From: JBCBRD01 sp039819785
GTDB lineage: Bacteria > Pseudomonadota > Alphaproteobacteria > Rhizobiales > Hyphomicrobiaceae
Assembly (NCBI GenBank): GCA_039819785.1
Contig: JBCBRH010000024.1
Location: 1-64,000, forward strand
DNA: 64,000 nucleotides
Direction: 5' to 3'
Of the stretch, positions 27,003 to 35,420 are shown one piece after another; position 1 is the first letter of the stretch, and the number at the start of each line of letters is the position of its first letter. The translations under genes and the position numbers were made by a program. The notes under the pieces were generated by a model, which was not told the DNA's origin, did no database searches, and worked only from the letters and a program-made list of their open reading frames with translations.

Positions 27003-27610
27003 TGGCGCACGGCCTGCGCATAGCAGACGGCGTCGGCAAGGTCCTAATGACCTGTGTCGCTCTTGTCGTCGGCATGGCGAGTTCGATCGCTCCGACCTTT
27101 GCCAATGATGACGCCGCTTTGTGGGATCGCCTGCGCCGCGGTGAAGTTTTCGTCATGATGCGCCATGCGCTCGCGCCGGGCACGGGCGACCCCGCGAATT
27201 TTGACGTCAATGATTGCAGCACCCAACGCAATCTCTCCGAACGCGGCCGTGGTCAGGCGCGGGAAATCGGCGACCTGTTCAGGGCAAACGGTATTGGTTC
27301 TGCACAGGTGGTATCAAGCGCCTGGTGCCGATGTCAGGATACGGCGAGCGAACTGAAACTTGGCCCGGTCGAGACGCTTGATGCCCTCAATTCATTCTTT
27401 GAAAACAGGGATCAGGCGGGCCCGCAGACGGCTGCACTTGAAGCGTGGCTGACGGCCAGGCGAGCCAATCCGACCGAGACGGCTCCGCTTGTACTTGTGA
27501 CCCATCAGGTCAACATTTCAGGCTTGGTTGGCTCTTTCACGCGGTCTGGCGAAATGGTGTTCATCGAACAAAGGGCGGACGGCGGGTTCGCTGCTGTCGG
27601 CTCGATTTGA
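27002..27610 (+). CDS. Secreted histidine phosphatase family protein
   Basis: The 202-aa product has a signal-peptide-like N-terminus (hydrophobic LMTCVALVVGMASSIAPTFA, about residues 15-34), so it is probably periplasmic. The phosphate-binding motif FVMMRHALAPGTGDP carries the catalytic histidine in RHA in place of the usual RHG, and LVTHQVNISGLVG provides the second histidine. NDCSTQRNLSERGRGQAREIG is a hallmark of this proteobacterial subgroup. Substrate unknown. The ATG at 27002 overlaps the ispG stop (27000-27002), so the two are translationally coupled. Confidence 0.85.
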   Translation: MAHGLRIADGVGKVLMTCVALVVGMASSIAPTFANDDAALWDRLRRGEVFVMMRHALAPGTGDPANFDVNDCSTQRNLSERGRGQAREIGDLFRANGIGSAQVVSSAWCRCQDTASELKLGPVETLDALNSFFENRDQAGPQTAALEAWLTARRANPTETAPLVLVTHQVNISGLVGSFTRSGEMVFIEQRADGGFAAVGSI

Positions 27611-27746
27611 GAGTTGTGCGGTTCGGCGGCTCGAAGATCATCGAACTGCTCCCAGTTGTTCCGGCGCGCGGCCCGTCTGGTCGACACCGGCCTCTCAGTT
27701 CAGACGCGAGACGCCGCGATCCTCATCGACTCCTCGCTGTCTGCGA

Positions 27747-28034
27747 TCAGATGGCCAGAACCGAGCGGATCTGTTCTTCATATTGGCCGACAGCTTCGAG
27801 TGCGCGCTTTTTCATTGCCGGGTCGGAGTTGTTCATTTCACTGAAGGCTTCAATGCCTTCCCGGGCATTTTCGACGATTCTGCCAGCTGAAGCCTGCGGG
27901 TTGAGTTCACGCTTACAAATGGTTTGCAGGAGCTGAGTGAGGATCACACCGGTTGCCAGCGCGAGGCCCGACAGCTCGGTGACTTCCTGTTTCAGCTTGG
28001 CGATTTCGGCGTCGGTGTCGGTTTGGTCGGCCAT
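27747..28034 (-). CDS. Small hypothetical protein with N-terminal helix pair
   Basis: I do not recognise this 95-aa protein. It is mostly helical: a heptad-like start (DAEIAKLKQEVTELSG), a hydrophobic stretch (ALATGVILTQLLQTIC, about residues 26-41), then charged helices with an ANAREG-like region and an EAVGQYEEQIRSV end. It has ordinary composition, an ATG start preceded in its own direction by GGAAACG, and no overlap with other good frames, which supports it being real. It is convergent with the histidine phosphatase gene and divergent from the next gene. Confidence 0.6.
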   Translation of the reverse strand: MADQTDTDAEIAKLKQEVTELSGLALATGVILTQLLQTICKRELNPQASAGRIVENAREGIEAFSEMNNSDPAMKKRALEAVGQYEEQIRSVLAI

Positions 28035-28130
28035 TGGCAGCGTTTCCTTTGGTTATTTAGCGATGTTTGATTGGCTCTTAAGCCGTGTGGAGGTGCGAAA
28101 CAACTTCGAAGTCATCGACCGTCAAAAACG

Positions 28131-28150
28131 CTCAGAAACGCTCAGAAACG
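28131..28150. repeat. Two-copy 10-bp tandem repeat
   Basis: CTCAGAAACG is repeated twice head to tail and preceded by a partial third copy (AAAACG) in the divergent gap between two small genes. It may be chance or a regulator-binding direct repeat. Confidence 0.5.
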
Positions 28151-28254
28151 TCCGGGCTGGAGATCACACTGTAGAATTGATCATTTTAGTGCCACCGCGC
28201 GTAGGGCATTATGCGTTTCCTCGGTGCAACTGATTGGTGCGGTTCCAAACGATT

Positions 28255-28830
28255 ATGCGACGTCTTTTGAAATTTCTTCATACGATGGGGGCCATCGGGC
28301 TCATGGGCGCGATGGTGTCGCTGCTCATTTTGCTCAGCACGCTGCCTGAACCTACGGCGCTGATCGAATACGCCACGCTGCGGGACGTCATGGCCAAGAT
28401 CTCGGCCTGGGTTCTGGTGCCATCACTTGGTCTGACGCTTGTGGCCGGGCTGTTTTCAATTGCCGCAACCAAGGCGTTCCAAAACTCAGGCTGGGCCATG
28501 ATCAAGCTTGTCACTGGAATTGTCATGTTCGAATGGACGCTGATCGCCATCGACGGGCCGATGCGCCGCGAAGCCGAACTGACCGCCGCCGTGCTGGCCG
28601 GAACCGGGAATGTTGCTGAATTGGGCGCGACGATTGATCGTGTCTGGTGGTCCATGTGGGTACTACTGGCCATTGCCACTTTAAATGTGGTGCTCGGCAT
28701 CTGGAGACCCAAGCTCAAGCGCAAGAACCATTTTGCAAAATCAAAGTCCGAGGATGCGTCACCAGCTGCACCTGTTCCGACCCTTAACCCCGTGCCAGAT
28801 CAAGAGCCCGTGAGCGCCAAGGCATCGTGA
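28255..28830 (+). CDS. Small integral membrane protein, DUF2269-like
   Basis: The 191-aa protein has about four hydrophobic helices (residues 6-27, 45-66, 77-96 and 133-153) followed by a charged, probably cytoplasmic tail (KLKRKNHFAKSKSED, then Pro-rich). The start FLHTMGAIGLMGAM and the layout resemble DUF2269 membrane proteins, whose role is unknown; I hold this loosely. I use the ATG at 28255; the frame is open to a TTG at 28234. Confidence 0.65.
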   Translation: MRRLLKFLHTMGAIGLMGAMVSLLILLSTLPEPTALIEYATLRDVMAKISAWVLVPSLGLTLVAGLFSIAATKAFQNSGWAMIKLVTGIVMFEWTLIAIDGPMRREAELTAAVLAGTGNVAELGATIDRVWWSMWVLLAIATLNVVLGIWRPKLKRKNHFAKSKSEDASPAAPVPTLNPVPDQEPVSAKAS

Positions 28831-28940
28831 CGCGTGGGTTGCATCAACCTGATCAGTGCTTGGCCCCGTGTGTGCGCAACCAATCGGCGACAGCAGATGC
28901 TGCACGATCTGACGGAATTAGGCCCGCGACGGCACCCCGT

Positions 28941-29909
28941 TCATTTGCGACGCTTGACGACGAAGTCGGCGGCCTGCCGCAGGACATCGGCGCGCGCGCC
29001 GAAGATATCGACGGCCTGAATGGCTTCGTCGCGTGTCTGCTGCAATGCGGCGCGGGCTGCTTCGACGCCCATCAATGAGACGAGCGTGGCCTTTCCGGCA
29101 TCGGCATCCTTTGCGACGGCTTTCCCGACCAGTTCGGCATCACCCTCGACGTCGAGAAGGTCATCGGCGATTTGGAACGCGTAGCCCAACCGGTCGCCGT
29201 AGGTGCTCAAGGCCTTGTGCTCAGGCGATCCAGCGGCCTTGCCAAGTAATGCACCGGCTTCACAGGAAAAAACGATCAATGCGCCCGTTTTCATGGATTG
29301 CAGTTGCCGTATGGCGTTCAGAGATGTCGGGACTTGCTGATCGGTTAGACGTTCGGCTGCCAGATCGAGTACCTGACCGCCGACCATGCCCTGCCCACCT
29401 GATGCGCGCGCCAAATGGACTGTCAAAGCCGCTCTGACCTCGGCGTCGGGGTGGCATGTCTTTGCACCGAGGCATTCGAAGGCCAGGGCCTGAAGGGCGT
29501 CACCAGCCAAAATGGCTGTCCAGTCGTCAAAGGCTTTCCACACCGTGGGCTGGCCACGTCGCAGGATATCGTTGTCCATCGCCGGCAAGTCATCGTGCGC
29601 GAGGCTGTAACAATGGATGAGTTCAACAGCGATACCCGTGATGATCGACTGACTGGGCGGAACGTCAAACAGGGCCGCTGTGTGTTCAACCAGGAAAGGG
29701 CGAAACCGCTTGCCTCCGCCCAGGACCGCATGCCGCATGGCAGTTTGGAGACGTTCCGGCACTCTTGGTACGGCGCGATGACCGGTTGCAAGCGGGCCAT
29801 TGGACAACAATCCAATGAATTCGGCCTCGACGCGTTCGGCGGTCTGGGACAGCAACGCTTCGAACGGTGCACTTGCACGCAGTGGTGCTTCCGGATTGGG
29901 ATTTGACAT
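28941..29909 (-). CDS. ispA: Polyprenyl synthetase, probable farnesyl diphosphate synthase
   Basis: The 322-aa enzyme condenses isopentenyl diphosphate with allylic diphosphates. GGGKRFRPFL (IPP-binding basic block), the first aspartate-rich motif HDDLPAMDND with the two-residue insertion seen in bacterial FPP synthases, the KTGALIVFSCEAG block and the second motif ADDLLDVEGD are all present. The Cys-Tyr-Ser-Leu stretch before the first motif fits C15 product length, but chain length is an inference. The ATG at 29909 is preferred to the longer open frame because the added residues are low-complexity. It is divergent from mtgA; no dxs or xseB is adjacent. Confidence 0.92.
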   Translation of the reverse strand: MSNPNPEAPLRASAPFEALLSQTAERVEAEFIGLLSNGPLATGHRAVPRVPERLQTAMRHAVLGGGKRFRPFLVEHTAALFDVPPSQSIITGIAVELIHCYSLAHDDLPAMDNDILRRGQPTVWKAFDDWTAILAGDALQALAFECLGAKTCHPDAEVRAALTVHLARASGGQGMVGGQVLDLAAERLTDQQVPTSLNAIRQLQSMKTGALIVFSCEAGALLGKAAGSPEHKALSTYGDRLGYAFQIADDLLDVEGDAELVGKAVAKDADAGKATLVSLMGVEAARAALQQTRDEAIQAVDIFGARADVLRQAADFVVKRRK

Positions 29910-30089
29910 CTGGTCTTCTCGGGGCTTGGTTGAGTGCTGGAAAGCAAGGGCCTCGGCTGACGGGCACTTCCTCAAGGCAGGTTTCGGTTTCGCGGCGGGT
30001 TTGCCGGGTTGCGTGCGCACTATCGTTCAGGCCGGATGGCCAGGTTCAGGTCGCGCCTGCGTATATCATTGTTTGGGGCGTTCGAGCGT

Positions 30090-30986
30090 ATGTCCGTTTT
30101 GCAGTCCTCAGCTGCGTTCCATAATCCGGCTTTGGCCGGTGACCAGCCGCACACGCTGCCGGGTTCACCGGCCTGCCGCCATGCGCTGGCGCGCCTGCAT
30201 GCCGTTTCGTCCGAGCGCACGGGCCGCCCGACCTTGCCGTCCTCTTCCAGTTCATCGACCCAGGACGCAGATCGCTGGTCGCAAACAGTTCATGCTTTGG
30301 CAGTCGGCGGCAAGCGGGTGCTCATCGGTCTGATCGTGCTGGGTATTTTATGGTTTGTTGCAATGGCAGGCCTCATCATCGCCTACCGCTTTATCAACCC
30401 GCCAGCGTCCGCGCTGATGCTCATCCGATCCGCGCAAGGCGAACAGATCAACCAAAGCTGGGTGCCGCTGAAGTCGATTTCGCCCAATCTGGTGAAGGCC
30501 GTCATCGCGTCAGAAGATAGCCGGTTTTGCTCGCATGTGGGCATCGATATCGATGAAATCCGCAGAGCTATCGCCAACGCTAAGGATGGTGTGCCCAGAG
30601 GTGGCAGTACCATGACGATGCAGCTGGCCAAGAACCTGTTTTTGTGGCCCGATCGCAGTTACGTCCGCAAAGCGCTGGAGGCACCGCTCACGTTGATGAT
30701 CGAGGCGGCCTGGCCGAAGTGGCGCATTGCCGAGATTTACCTGAACGTTGTTGAATGGGGCCCGGGGATTTTCGGTGCGCAGGCCGCATCCGTCCACCAT
30801 TTCGGTCGGCCAGCCAGCCGGTTGTCCTCGAAGCAGGCTGCTCTGCTTGCCGTCAGTCTGCCGCAGCCCGCTGTGCGCAATCCGGGAAAGCCTGGGAGGC
30901 TGACCCGGAAACTGTCCAATCGGATCGTTTCTCGTGCGCGCAGTCTCAGTTCGACGTCAGCAGGTTGTGTTCTTGCGCACCGCTAA
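30090..30986 (+). CDS. mtgA: Monofunctional peptidoglycan glycosyltransferase
   Basis: MtgA polymerises lipid II into glycan strands at the inner membrane. The protein (about 298 aa) has one membrane anchor (LIGLIVLGILWFVAMAGL, around residue 75) and the GT51 blocks: a catalytic glutamate in AVIASEDSRFCSHVGID, then PRGGSTMTMQLAKNLFL and WRIAEIYLNVVEWGPGIFGA. The N-terminal 70 residues are Ser/Ala-rich and not conserved, so the start is uncertain; ATG 30090 is the best guess, with an ATG at 30036 upstream in frame. The mtgA-rpmF order is typical of alphaproteobacteria. Confidence 0.9.
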   Translation: MSVLQSSAAFHNPALAGDQPHTLPGSPACRHALARLHAVSSERTGRPTLPSSSSSSTQDADRWSQTVHALAVGGKRVLIGLIVLGILWFVAMAGLIIAYRFINPPASALMLIRSAQGEQINQSWVPLKSISPNLVKAVIASEDSRFCSHVGIDIDEIRRAIANAKDGVPRGGSTMTMQLAKNLFLWPDRSYVRKALEAPLTLMIEAAWPKWRIAEIYLNVVEWGPGIFGAQAASVHHFGRPASRLSSKQAALLAVSLPQPAVRNPGKPGRLTRKLSNRIVSRARSLSSTSAGCVLAHR

Positions 30987-31229
30987 AACGGTTCGTTGTC
31001 GCGCCTGGTCTCAGACATTCCTGCAAGGGGCACGTCAGGACTGGTGTTTTCAAACGCCTTTGCCTATAAACGCGGCTTGCGAACAACCCAGGTAACGGGA
31101 AAACAGGTGGTGGCCAGCCCAAATGACGGCCACGCTGTGACACCGGTCAAATGGGTCCGTTACCTTCACGACACCTTGAGTTGCGGCTAAGCCGCTGATT
31201 TTATTGTCTTTAAGCAAGGAGAGCGCCCC

Positions 31230-31415
31230 ATGGCCGTCCCAATGAAAAAGGTGTCACGCATGAAGCGTGGCAACCGCCGATCACACGACGCACTGACCGC
31301 ACCGACCTATGTGGAAGACAAGGATTCTGGTGAGCGCCGTCGGCCGCACCATATTGACCTCAAGACTGGAAAGTATCGCGGGCGTCAAATCCTCGAAGTT
31401 AAAGAGGACGTTTGA
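31230..31415 (+). CDS. rpmF: 50S ribosomal protein L32
   Basis: The 61-aa basic protein starts MAVPMKKVSRMKRGNRRSHD, the alphaproteobacterial L32 signature, and ends in the short conserved ILEVKEDV. It lacks the zinc-binding cysteine pairs found in some L32 proteins, as is normal for this group. AAGGAGAG lies seven bases before the ATG. It sits 243 bp after mtgA, so it probably has its own promoter. Confidence 0.96.
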   Translation: MAVPMKKVSRMKRGNRRSHDALTAPTYVEDKDSGERRRPHHIDLKTGKYRGRQILEVKEDV

Positions 31416-31502
31416 ACCACGTTTGGTTTCGAAAGCGCATTCCGGCCAGTGAATTGCGGCTGAGTAGAGTTTAAACCGCCACAAACTGGGTCTATACCGC
31501 TT

Positions 31503-31520
31503 TCGCGATTATCGCGATTA
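31503..31520. repeat. Two-copy 9-bp tandem repeat at a ribosome-binding site
   Basis: TCGCGATTA occurs twice in tandem directly before the GGAG that serves the following small membrane-protein gene. Each unit carries a TCGCGA palindrome. It may be a simple duplication or a binding site. Confidence 0.5.
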
Positions 31521-31532
31521 GGAGAACTCACC

Positions 31533-31964
31533 ATGTCGATCACGTCGCTTCCGCTTATTGTTTTTGCGTTCATCTTTTACTTCGTCGTTGTTTTGTTCGG
31601 AGGCAGCGGAACTGCGACGGAAATACTCGACACGGAAGTGTTCTCCTTACCTTCCATGCGTGGTGGCGAAAACGCTCCACAGTGGGTCTTTAACTGGGGC
31701 GATCTGTTGCTCTTGATCACACTGGTCCTCTTGTTCGTTGAGATTTTGAAGGCAACGTATACCTCGACGGCCTCGCTTCTCGACCACGGGTTGTCCATGC
31801 TGGTCTTCATCGCATGCTTGATCGCTTTCTTGATGGTTGACGCGGCTTATACCAGCGTCTTCTTCATGATTATGGTCATGACGCTGATTGACGTGATTGC
31901 CGGGTACACCATCGGTATTCGGGTGGCGCGCCGCGATATTGGCTTCGGCGGAATGGGCCACTGA
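31533..31964 (+). CDS. Small four-helix membrane protein of unknown function
   Basis: The 143-aa protein has four hydrophobic segments (about residues 6-23, 54-72, 85-103 and 107-128) and ends with IGIRVARRDIGFGG, probably cytoplasmic. The opening SITSLPLIVFAFIFYF and the NWGDLLLL turn look conserved, but I cannot name a family. TAGGAGAA lies 9 bases before the ATG. It follows rpmF on the same strand and is followed by a good terminator, so it is the last gene of its transcript. Confidence 0.72.
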   Translation: MSITSLPLIVFAFIFYFVVVLFGGSGTATEILDTEVFSLPSMRGGENAPQWVFNWGDLLLLITLVLLFVEILKATYTSTASLLDHGLSMLVFIACLIAFLMVDAAYTSVFFMIMVMTLIDVIAGYTIGIRVARRDIGFGGMGH

Positions 31965-31996
31965 ACCCCGTTGCATCCGCAGCCTGAGTGGTCGGG

Positions 31997-32012
31997 TTAA
32001 TGCGGTATTAAC
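31997..32012. promoter_or_regulatory. CtrA-box-like sequence TTAA-N7-TTAAC
   Basis: TTAATGCGGTATTAAC matches the TTAA-N7-TTAA core bound by the alphaproteobacterial cell-cycle regulator CtrA. It lies 33 bp after a stop codon, 32 bp before a terminator and about 410 bp upstream of the EAL-domain gene, which is an awkward position for a promoter. Confidence 0.25.
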
Positions 32013-32028
32013 AAATTCATAGACAGGC

Positions 32029-32057
32029 GGCCTGGGCACATGTCCGGGCCGTTTTTT
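32029..32057 (+). terminator. Intrinsic terminator after the small membrane-protein gene
   Basis: GGCCTGG (32029-32035) can pair with CCGGGCC (32044-32050) around an eight-base loop, followed by a run of six T. It would end transcription of the rpmF-side transcript. Confidence 0.8.
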
Positions 32058-32423
32058 GTTTCGGGTTCGATATGGATATGAGCAGAACGCGATTTCGGCA
32101 GAAAGCCGAACCCCATTAGTATCTCCGAACGTCCCGCAGCGCCTGCGGAATGGCGCGTGGCCGAAGCCGGGCTGAACGGCGGTTCGCTGGTTGATCATTG
32201 AGGTGCAATACAGGCCATGCTTTCAAGGATTGTTAGGGTTCAGCCCTTAACCTCTGCCTGTCGGGCGTTTTTTGCAGGATCGTGGACCAGACACAAAGCC
32301 GTCTGATCTGCGCCGCGACAGCTCCGATGGTCGATCTATATTGAACCGATCCTGGTATCCCAGGTTTGGACAAGGATGCCAGCCACCTGTCCGACCGTCA
32401 CCTTGCAGAGCCGTTTGAAGTCC
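32058..32423. other. Gap before the EAL-domain gene
   Basis: This roughly 366-bp stretch holds a small hairpin (TTCGGC-agaaa-GCCGAA, 32094-32110) without a T run. I see no convincing gene or promoter in it. The EAL gene's frame is open back to 32376. Confidence 0.5.
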
Positions 32424-34340
32424 ATGTACGCGAAACACATGAGCAAAGCTCAACCTGCTGATCTGGCCGAAAAGGCCGGTGCGCGTGTGGATGATCAACA
32501 CACAGACGCGGAAGCGGCTTCCTTTACCCAACTCATCGAGACACTGTTTCAGCCCAAACGAGAGGGTGAGACAGCGGAAACGCCAACTTCAAATATGGGC
32601 CGCGCATCGGCGCTGGCCATGAGCGACCTGGATGGTCTTTTGGAAAGCGAAGCCTTTCAGATGAGCGATGCAAGTGCGGAGTTGGATGAGACAGCCTATG
32701 TCTGGGACCTCGTCTCTGACAGGATCGAGTGGGAAAGCAATGCTGCAGATGTGCTGCAGGTCAATGACACCGTTCGGCTGCAGACGGGCGCCAGGTTCAG
32801 TGGCCTGCTCGTGCCAGAACACCATGCGCGCCGGCTCGCTGCGGTCTCCAATCAGGACGATGCCGAACCTGGCCGTAGCACGCTTTACCGTGTGCATTAC
32901 CGATTGCGCCCAAACGGTCTGCGCGGCGATCACACCATCTGGATTGAGGACCAAGGCCGTTGCTGGCGGGACGACAAAGGTCAGCCGATGCGTGCACGGG
33001 GTGTGATCAGGCGCATTACCGAGGGTTATGTCGAAGAACAAAACCGTCAGCATCTCAACGAGTTTGATGAGCTTACGGGGCAGTTGAACCGGATCAAGCT
33101 GACCCAGGCGCTTGAGGCTGTGATTGAGCGTGCAAATAGCAAGGGGCAGTCCAGCGGTTTTTTGATCGCTGCCGTCAACAACTTGTCGGTCATCAATGAA
33201 TCGTTCGGGTTCGACGTCGGTGATGAGGTCATCAAATCGACCGCCAATATCATCAAGGACTGCCTGCGCGGCGGAGATACGCTGGGGCGGTATTCTTCGA
33301 ACAAATTCGGCATCATTCTTAACGACTGTGGGGCGGGTGCCATGCGCATCGCCGCCGAGCGTTTTATGAAGGCTGTGCGATCGACTACGTTGAGCACGAG
33401 CGCCTGCCAGTTGTCGGCAACGATTTCGGTTGGCGGCATCATCATTCCCGAGCACGCCCAGACCGCCGCCCGCGCCACGAGTTGCGCACTCCAGGCACTC
33501 GACGTTGCGCGTCAGAAGAGCAACGACACCTACGTCGCCTACACGCCCAGTCAGGTGCAAGAGAGCTTACGCCAGCGCAATATCAAACTTGCCGATGCGA
33601 TCATGAGTGCGTTGGATGATGACCGGATGCGGCTTCTGCTCCAGCCGATGATCAATGCGAAAACCGGCCAGCCGGATATCCACGAATGTTTGTTGCGGAT
33701 GGAAAAGCCCGACGGAACACTCGTATCTGCTGGCGAATTCATACCCGTTGCCGAACAGCTCGGTCTGGCGCGGCTGGTGGATCAGCGGACGTTGGAGTTG
33801 TCCATCGCGCTTTTGAAGCGCCGGCCGGAGCTTGTCTTGTCGGTGAATGTCTCGTCCTTGACGACAACAGACCAGGACTGGATGGGTACGTTATGCCGTG
33901 CGACGGCCGGGCGACGTGATCTGACGAAACGTTTGATTGTAGAGATTACCGAAACGGCTGCCATCGATGATCTGGACCGGACAGCGGCGTTCGTTGATAC
34001 GCTAAAGGAAGTTGGCTGCCGTGTGGCCATTGATGACTTTGGCGCCGGCTATACGTCATTTAAGAACCTGAAGCATCTGGCTTGTGACATCGTGAAAATC
34101 GATGGTGCGTTCGTCAAAAACCTTGTCGATGATCATTCCGACCGCGTCTTTATTAAAGGCATGGTCGAGTTGGCGGAAACATTCGGTATGCAAACGGTGG
34201 CTGAATGGGTCGGCGACGAAGGTGTTGCCCGCATTCTGATTGAAAGCGGTATCACCTACTTGCAGGGTTTCCACTATGGGATGCCCATGACCATCGACGA
34301 GTATGAAGCTACACGTGGCGCTGCCGCGTCAGTCCAGTGA
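32424..34340 (+). CDS. Degenerate GGDEF / EAL protein, probable c-di-GMP phosphodiesterase
   Basis: The protein is about 638 aa. A PAS-like region (about residues 85-195: DETAYVWDLVSDRIEWES onward) is followed by a GGDEF fold (about 205-375) whose catalytic motif reads SSNKF instead of GGDEF, so cyclase activity is unlikely. The EAL domain (about 385-630) keeps the key residues: ECLLRM (EAL position), SVNVSS, VEITETA, IDDFGAGYTSF and KIDGAF, plus a late glutamate in QTVAEWV, so it should be able to hydrolyse c-di-GMP. The degenerate GGDEF may bind GTP as an activator, as known for similar proteins. No membrane segment is seen. The start is uncertain (ATGs at 32376, 32424, 32439). Confidence 0.88.
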   Translation: MYAKHMSKAQPADLAEKAGARVDDQHTDAEAASFTQLIETLFQPKREGETAETPTSNMGRASALAMSDLDGLLESEAFQMSDASAELDETAYVWDLVSDRIEWESNAADVLQVNDTVRLQTGARFSGLLVPEHHARRLAAVSNQDDAEPGRSTLYRVHYRLRPNGLRGDHTIWIEDQGRCWRDDKGQPMRARGVIRRITEGYVEEQNRQHLNEFDELTGQLNRIKLTQALEAVIERANSKGQSSGFLIAAVNNLSVINESFGFDVGDEVIKSTANIIKDCLRGGDTLGRYSSNKFGIILNDCGAGAMRIAAERFMKAVRSTTLSTSACQLSATISVGGIIIPEHAQTAARATSCALQALDVARQKSNDTYVAYTPSQVQESLRQRNIKLADAIMSALDDDRMRLLLQPMINAKTGQPDIHECLLRMEKPDGTLVSAGEFIPVAEQLGLARLVDQRTLELSIALLKRRPELVLSVNVSSLTTTDQDWMGTLCRATAGRRDLTKRLIVEITETAAIDDLDRTAAFVDTLKEVGCRVAIDDFGAGYTSFKNLKHLACDIVKIDGAFVKNLVDDHSDRVFIKGMVELAETFGMQTVAEWVGDEGVARILIESGITYLQGFHYGMPMTIDEYEATRGAAASVQ

Positions 34341-34430
34341 CGCTTCTACGGTGCCAAGCGGCATCTGCTGATGGAAAAGTTGGCTAACCCGGACGACGTT
34401 CATTGAGGTGCCGGGGTAACCAGGAAGCAG

Positions 34431-35129
34431 TCAGTCTTTTGTCGGTGAAAGCTGCTCGATTTGACGTTGCATCGCTGCCAATTGAGCCTTCAGCTCACCG
34501 AGCTCATTATTTGCTGCCGCCACGGATGCGAGGTCAGGTTCAACGGCCGGTGAAGCCGCGGTCGTGTCCTTGCCTTTCGACGCATCGCTTGCGCTCGCGG
34601 CTTGGGGTGCTGCCGCAGGATCCACCGCAACGCCTTCTTCTCCGGGTTTCCCGCTTCCGTGGAAGGGGGTCCAAAGCGACATCGCTTGTTCAAAGATCGC
34701 CATGTTGCGACGGGCCTGCTCCTGGTAGGCCTCAAACGCTGCCGTCGGCCCAAAGGCATTGGCGAATTGCGAGCGATACTTTTCCTGTTCCTTGACAAGC
34801 GCTTCCAAGCTGAACTGCAGATAGGTCGGAACCATGCGCGCAATGCCGTCATCATAGAACCGGATGAGCTGCCGCAAGAATGGGATGGGGAGAAGTGTCT
34901 GCCCCTTGCTTTCCTGGTCGACGATGATCTGGGTGAGGACGGCATGGGTGAGGTCGTCGCCGGATTTGGCATCGAACACCGTGAAGTCCCGATCATTGCG
35001 CACCATCTGTGCAAGATCGTCCAGCGTGACGTAGGTACTCGTCTCCGTATTGTACAATCGCCGGTTTGCATATTTTTTGATCACCACGTTTGCGGTGGCG
35101 TCTTTTTCAACATCTGGTGTTTTCAGCAT
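34431..35129 (-). CDS. phaR: Polyhydroxyalkanoate synthesis regulator PhaR
   Basis: PhaR binds both DNA and PHB granules and represses granule-associated genes until granules form. The 232-aa protein starts its conserved DNA-binding domain with IKKYANRRLYNTETSTYVTL (about residues 17-36), followed by the PHB accumulation domain (LLPIPFLRQLIRFYDDG and QFSLEALVKEQEKYR). The last 70 residues are Ala/Ser-rich and end in a short coiled coil (LGELKAQLAAMQRQIEQL). The ATG at 35129 is chosen over the longer open frame because it opens just before the conserved domain. It is divergent from phaA across 291 bp. Confidence 0.93.
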   Translation of the reverse strand: MLKTPDVEKDATANVVIKKYANRRLYNTETSTYVTLDDLAQMVRNDRDFTVFDAKSGDDLTHAVLTQIIVDQESKGQTLLPIPFLRQLIRFYDDGIARMVPTYLQFSLEALVKEQEKYRSQFANAFGPTAAFEAYQEQARRNMAIFEQAMSLWTPFHGSGKPGEEGVAVDPAAAPQAASASDASKGKDTTAASPAVEPDLASVAAANNELGELKAQLAAMQRQIEQLSPTKD

Positions 35130-35420
35130 TTTGTCCGGCCTACTCGACTGTCTGTGCGGTGCAGCATGATAACACACTCTACCTTCAGGTGAGAAGACCA
35201 TATGTGCGCATAGCCCATTTGGTAGGCAGCACCGTTATCCAAATAGCTGGATTGCCGGGGCGGCCTCTCAACTGCTATCAGGGCGGTGTTTAACGCCTGG
35301 GGTGCAGTTTACCGCCTGATTTCAATGGTGGTCGCGGCCTTCCGGTCCCACCGACGTGACATCCCCACTACAAATCCCCCCAATCAATCAACCTTAAAAC
35401 ACGCAGGAGACGCGCAACCG

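Noticed and set aside
32589..33560. 323-codon minus-strand open frame
   Set aside because: Antisense to the EAL-domain gene, whose domain motifs are continuous and convincing.
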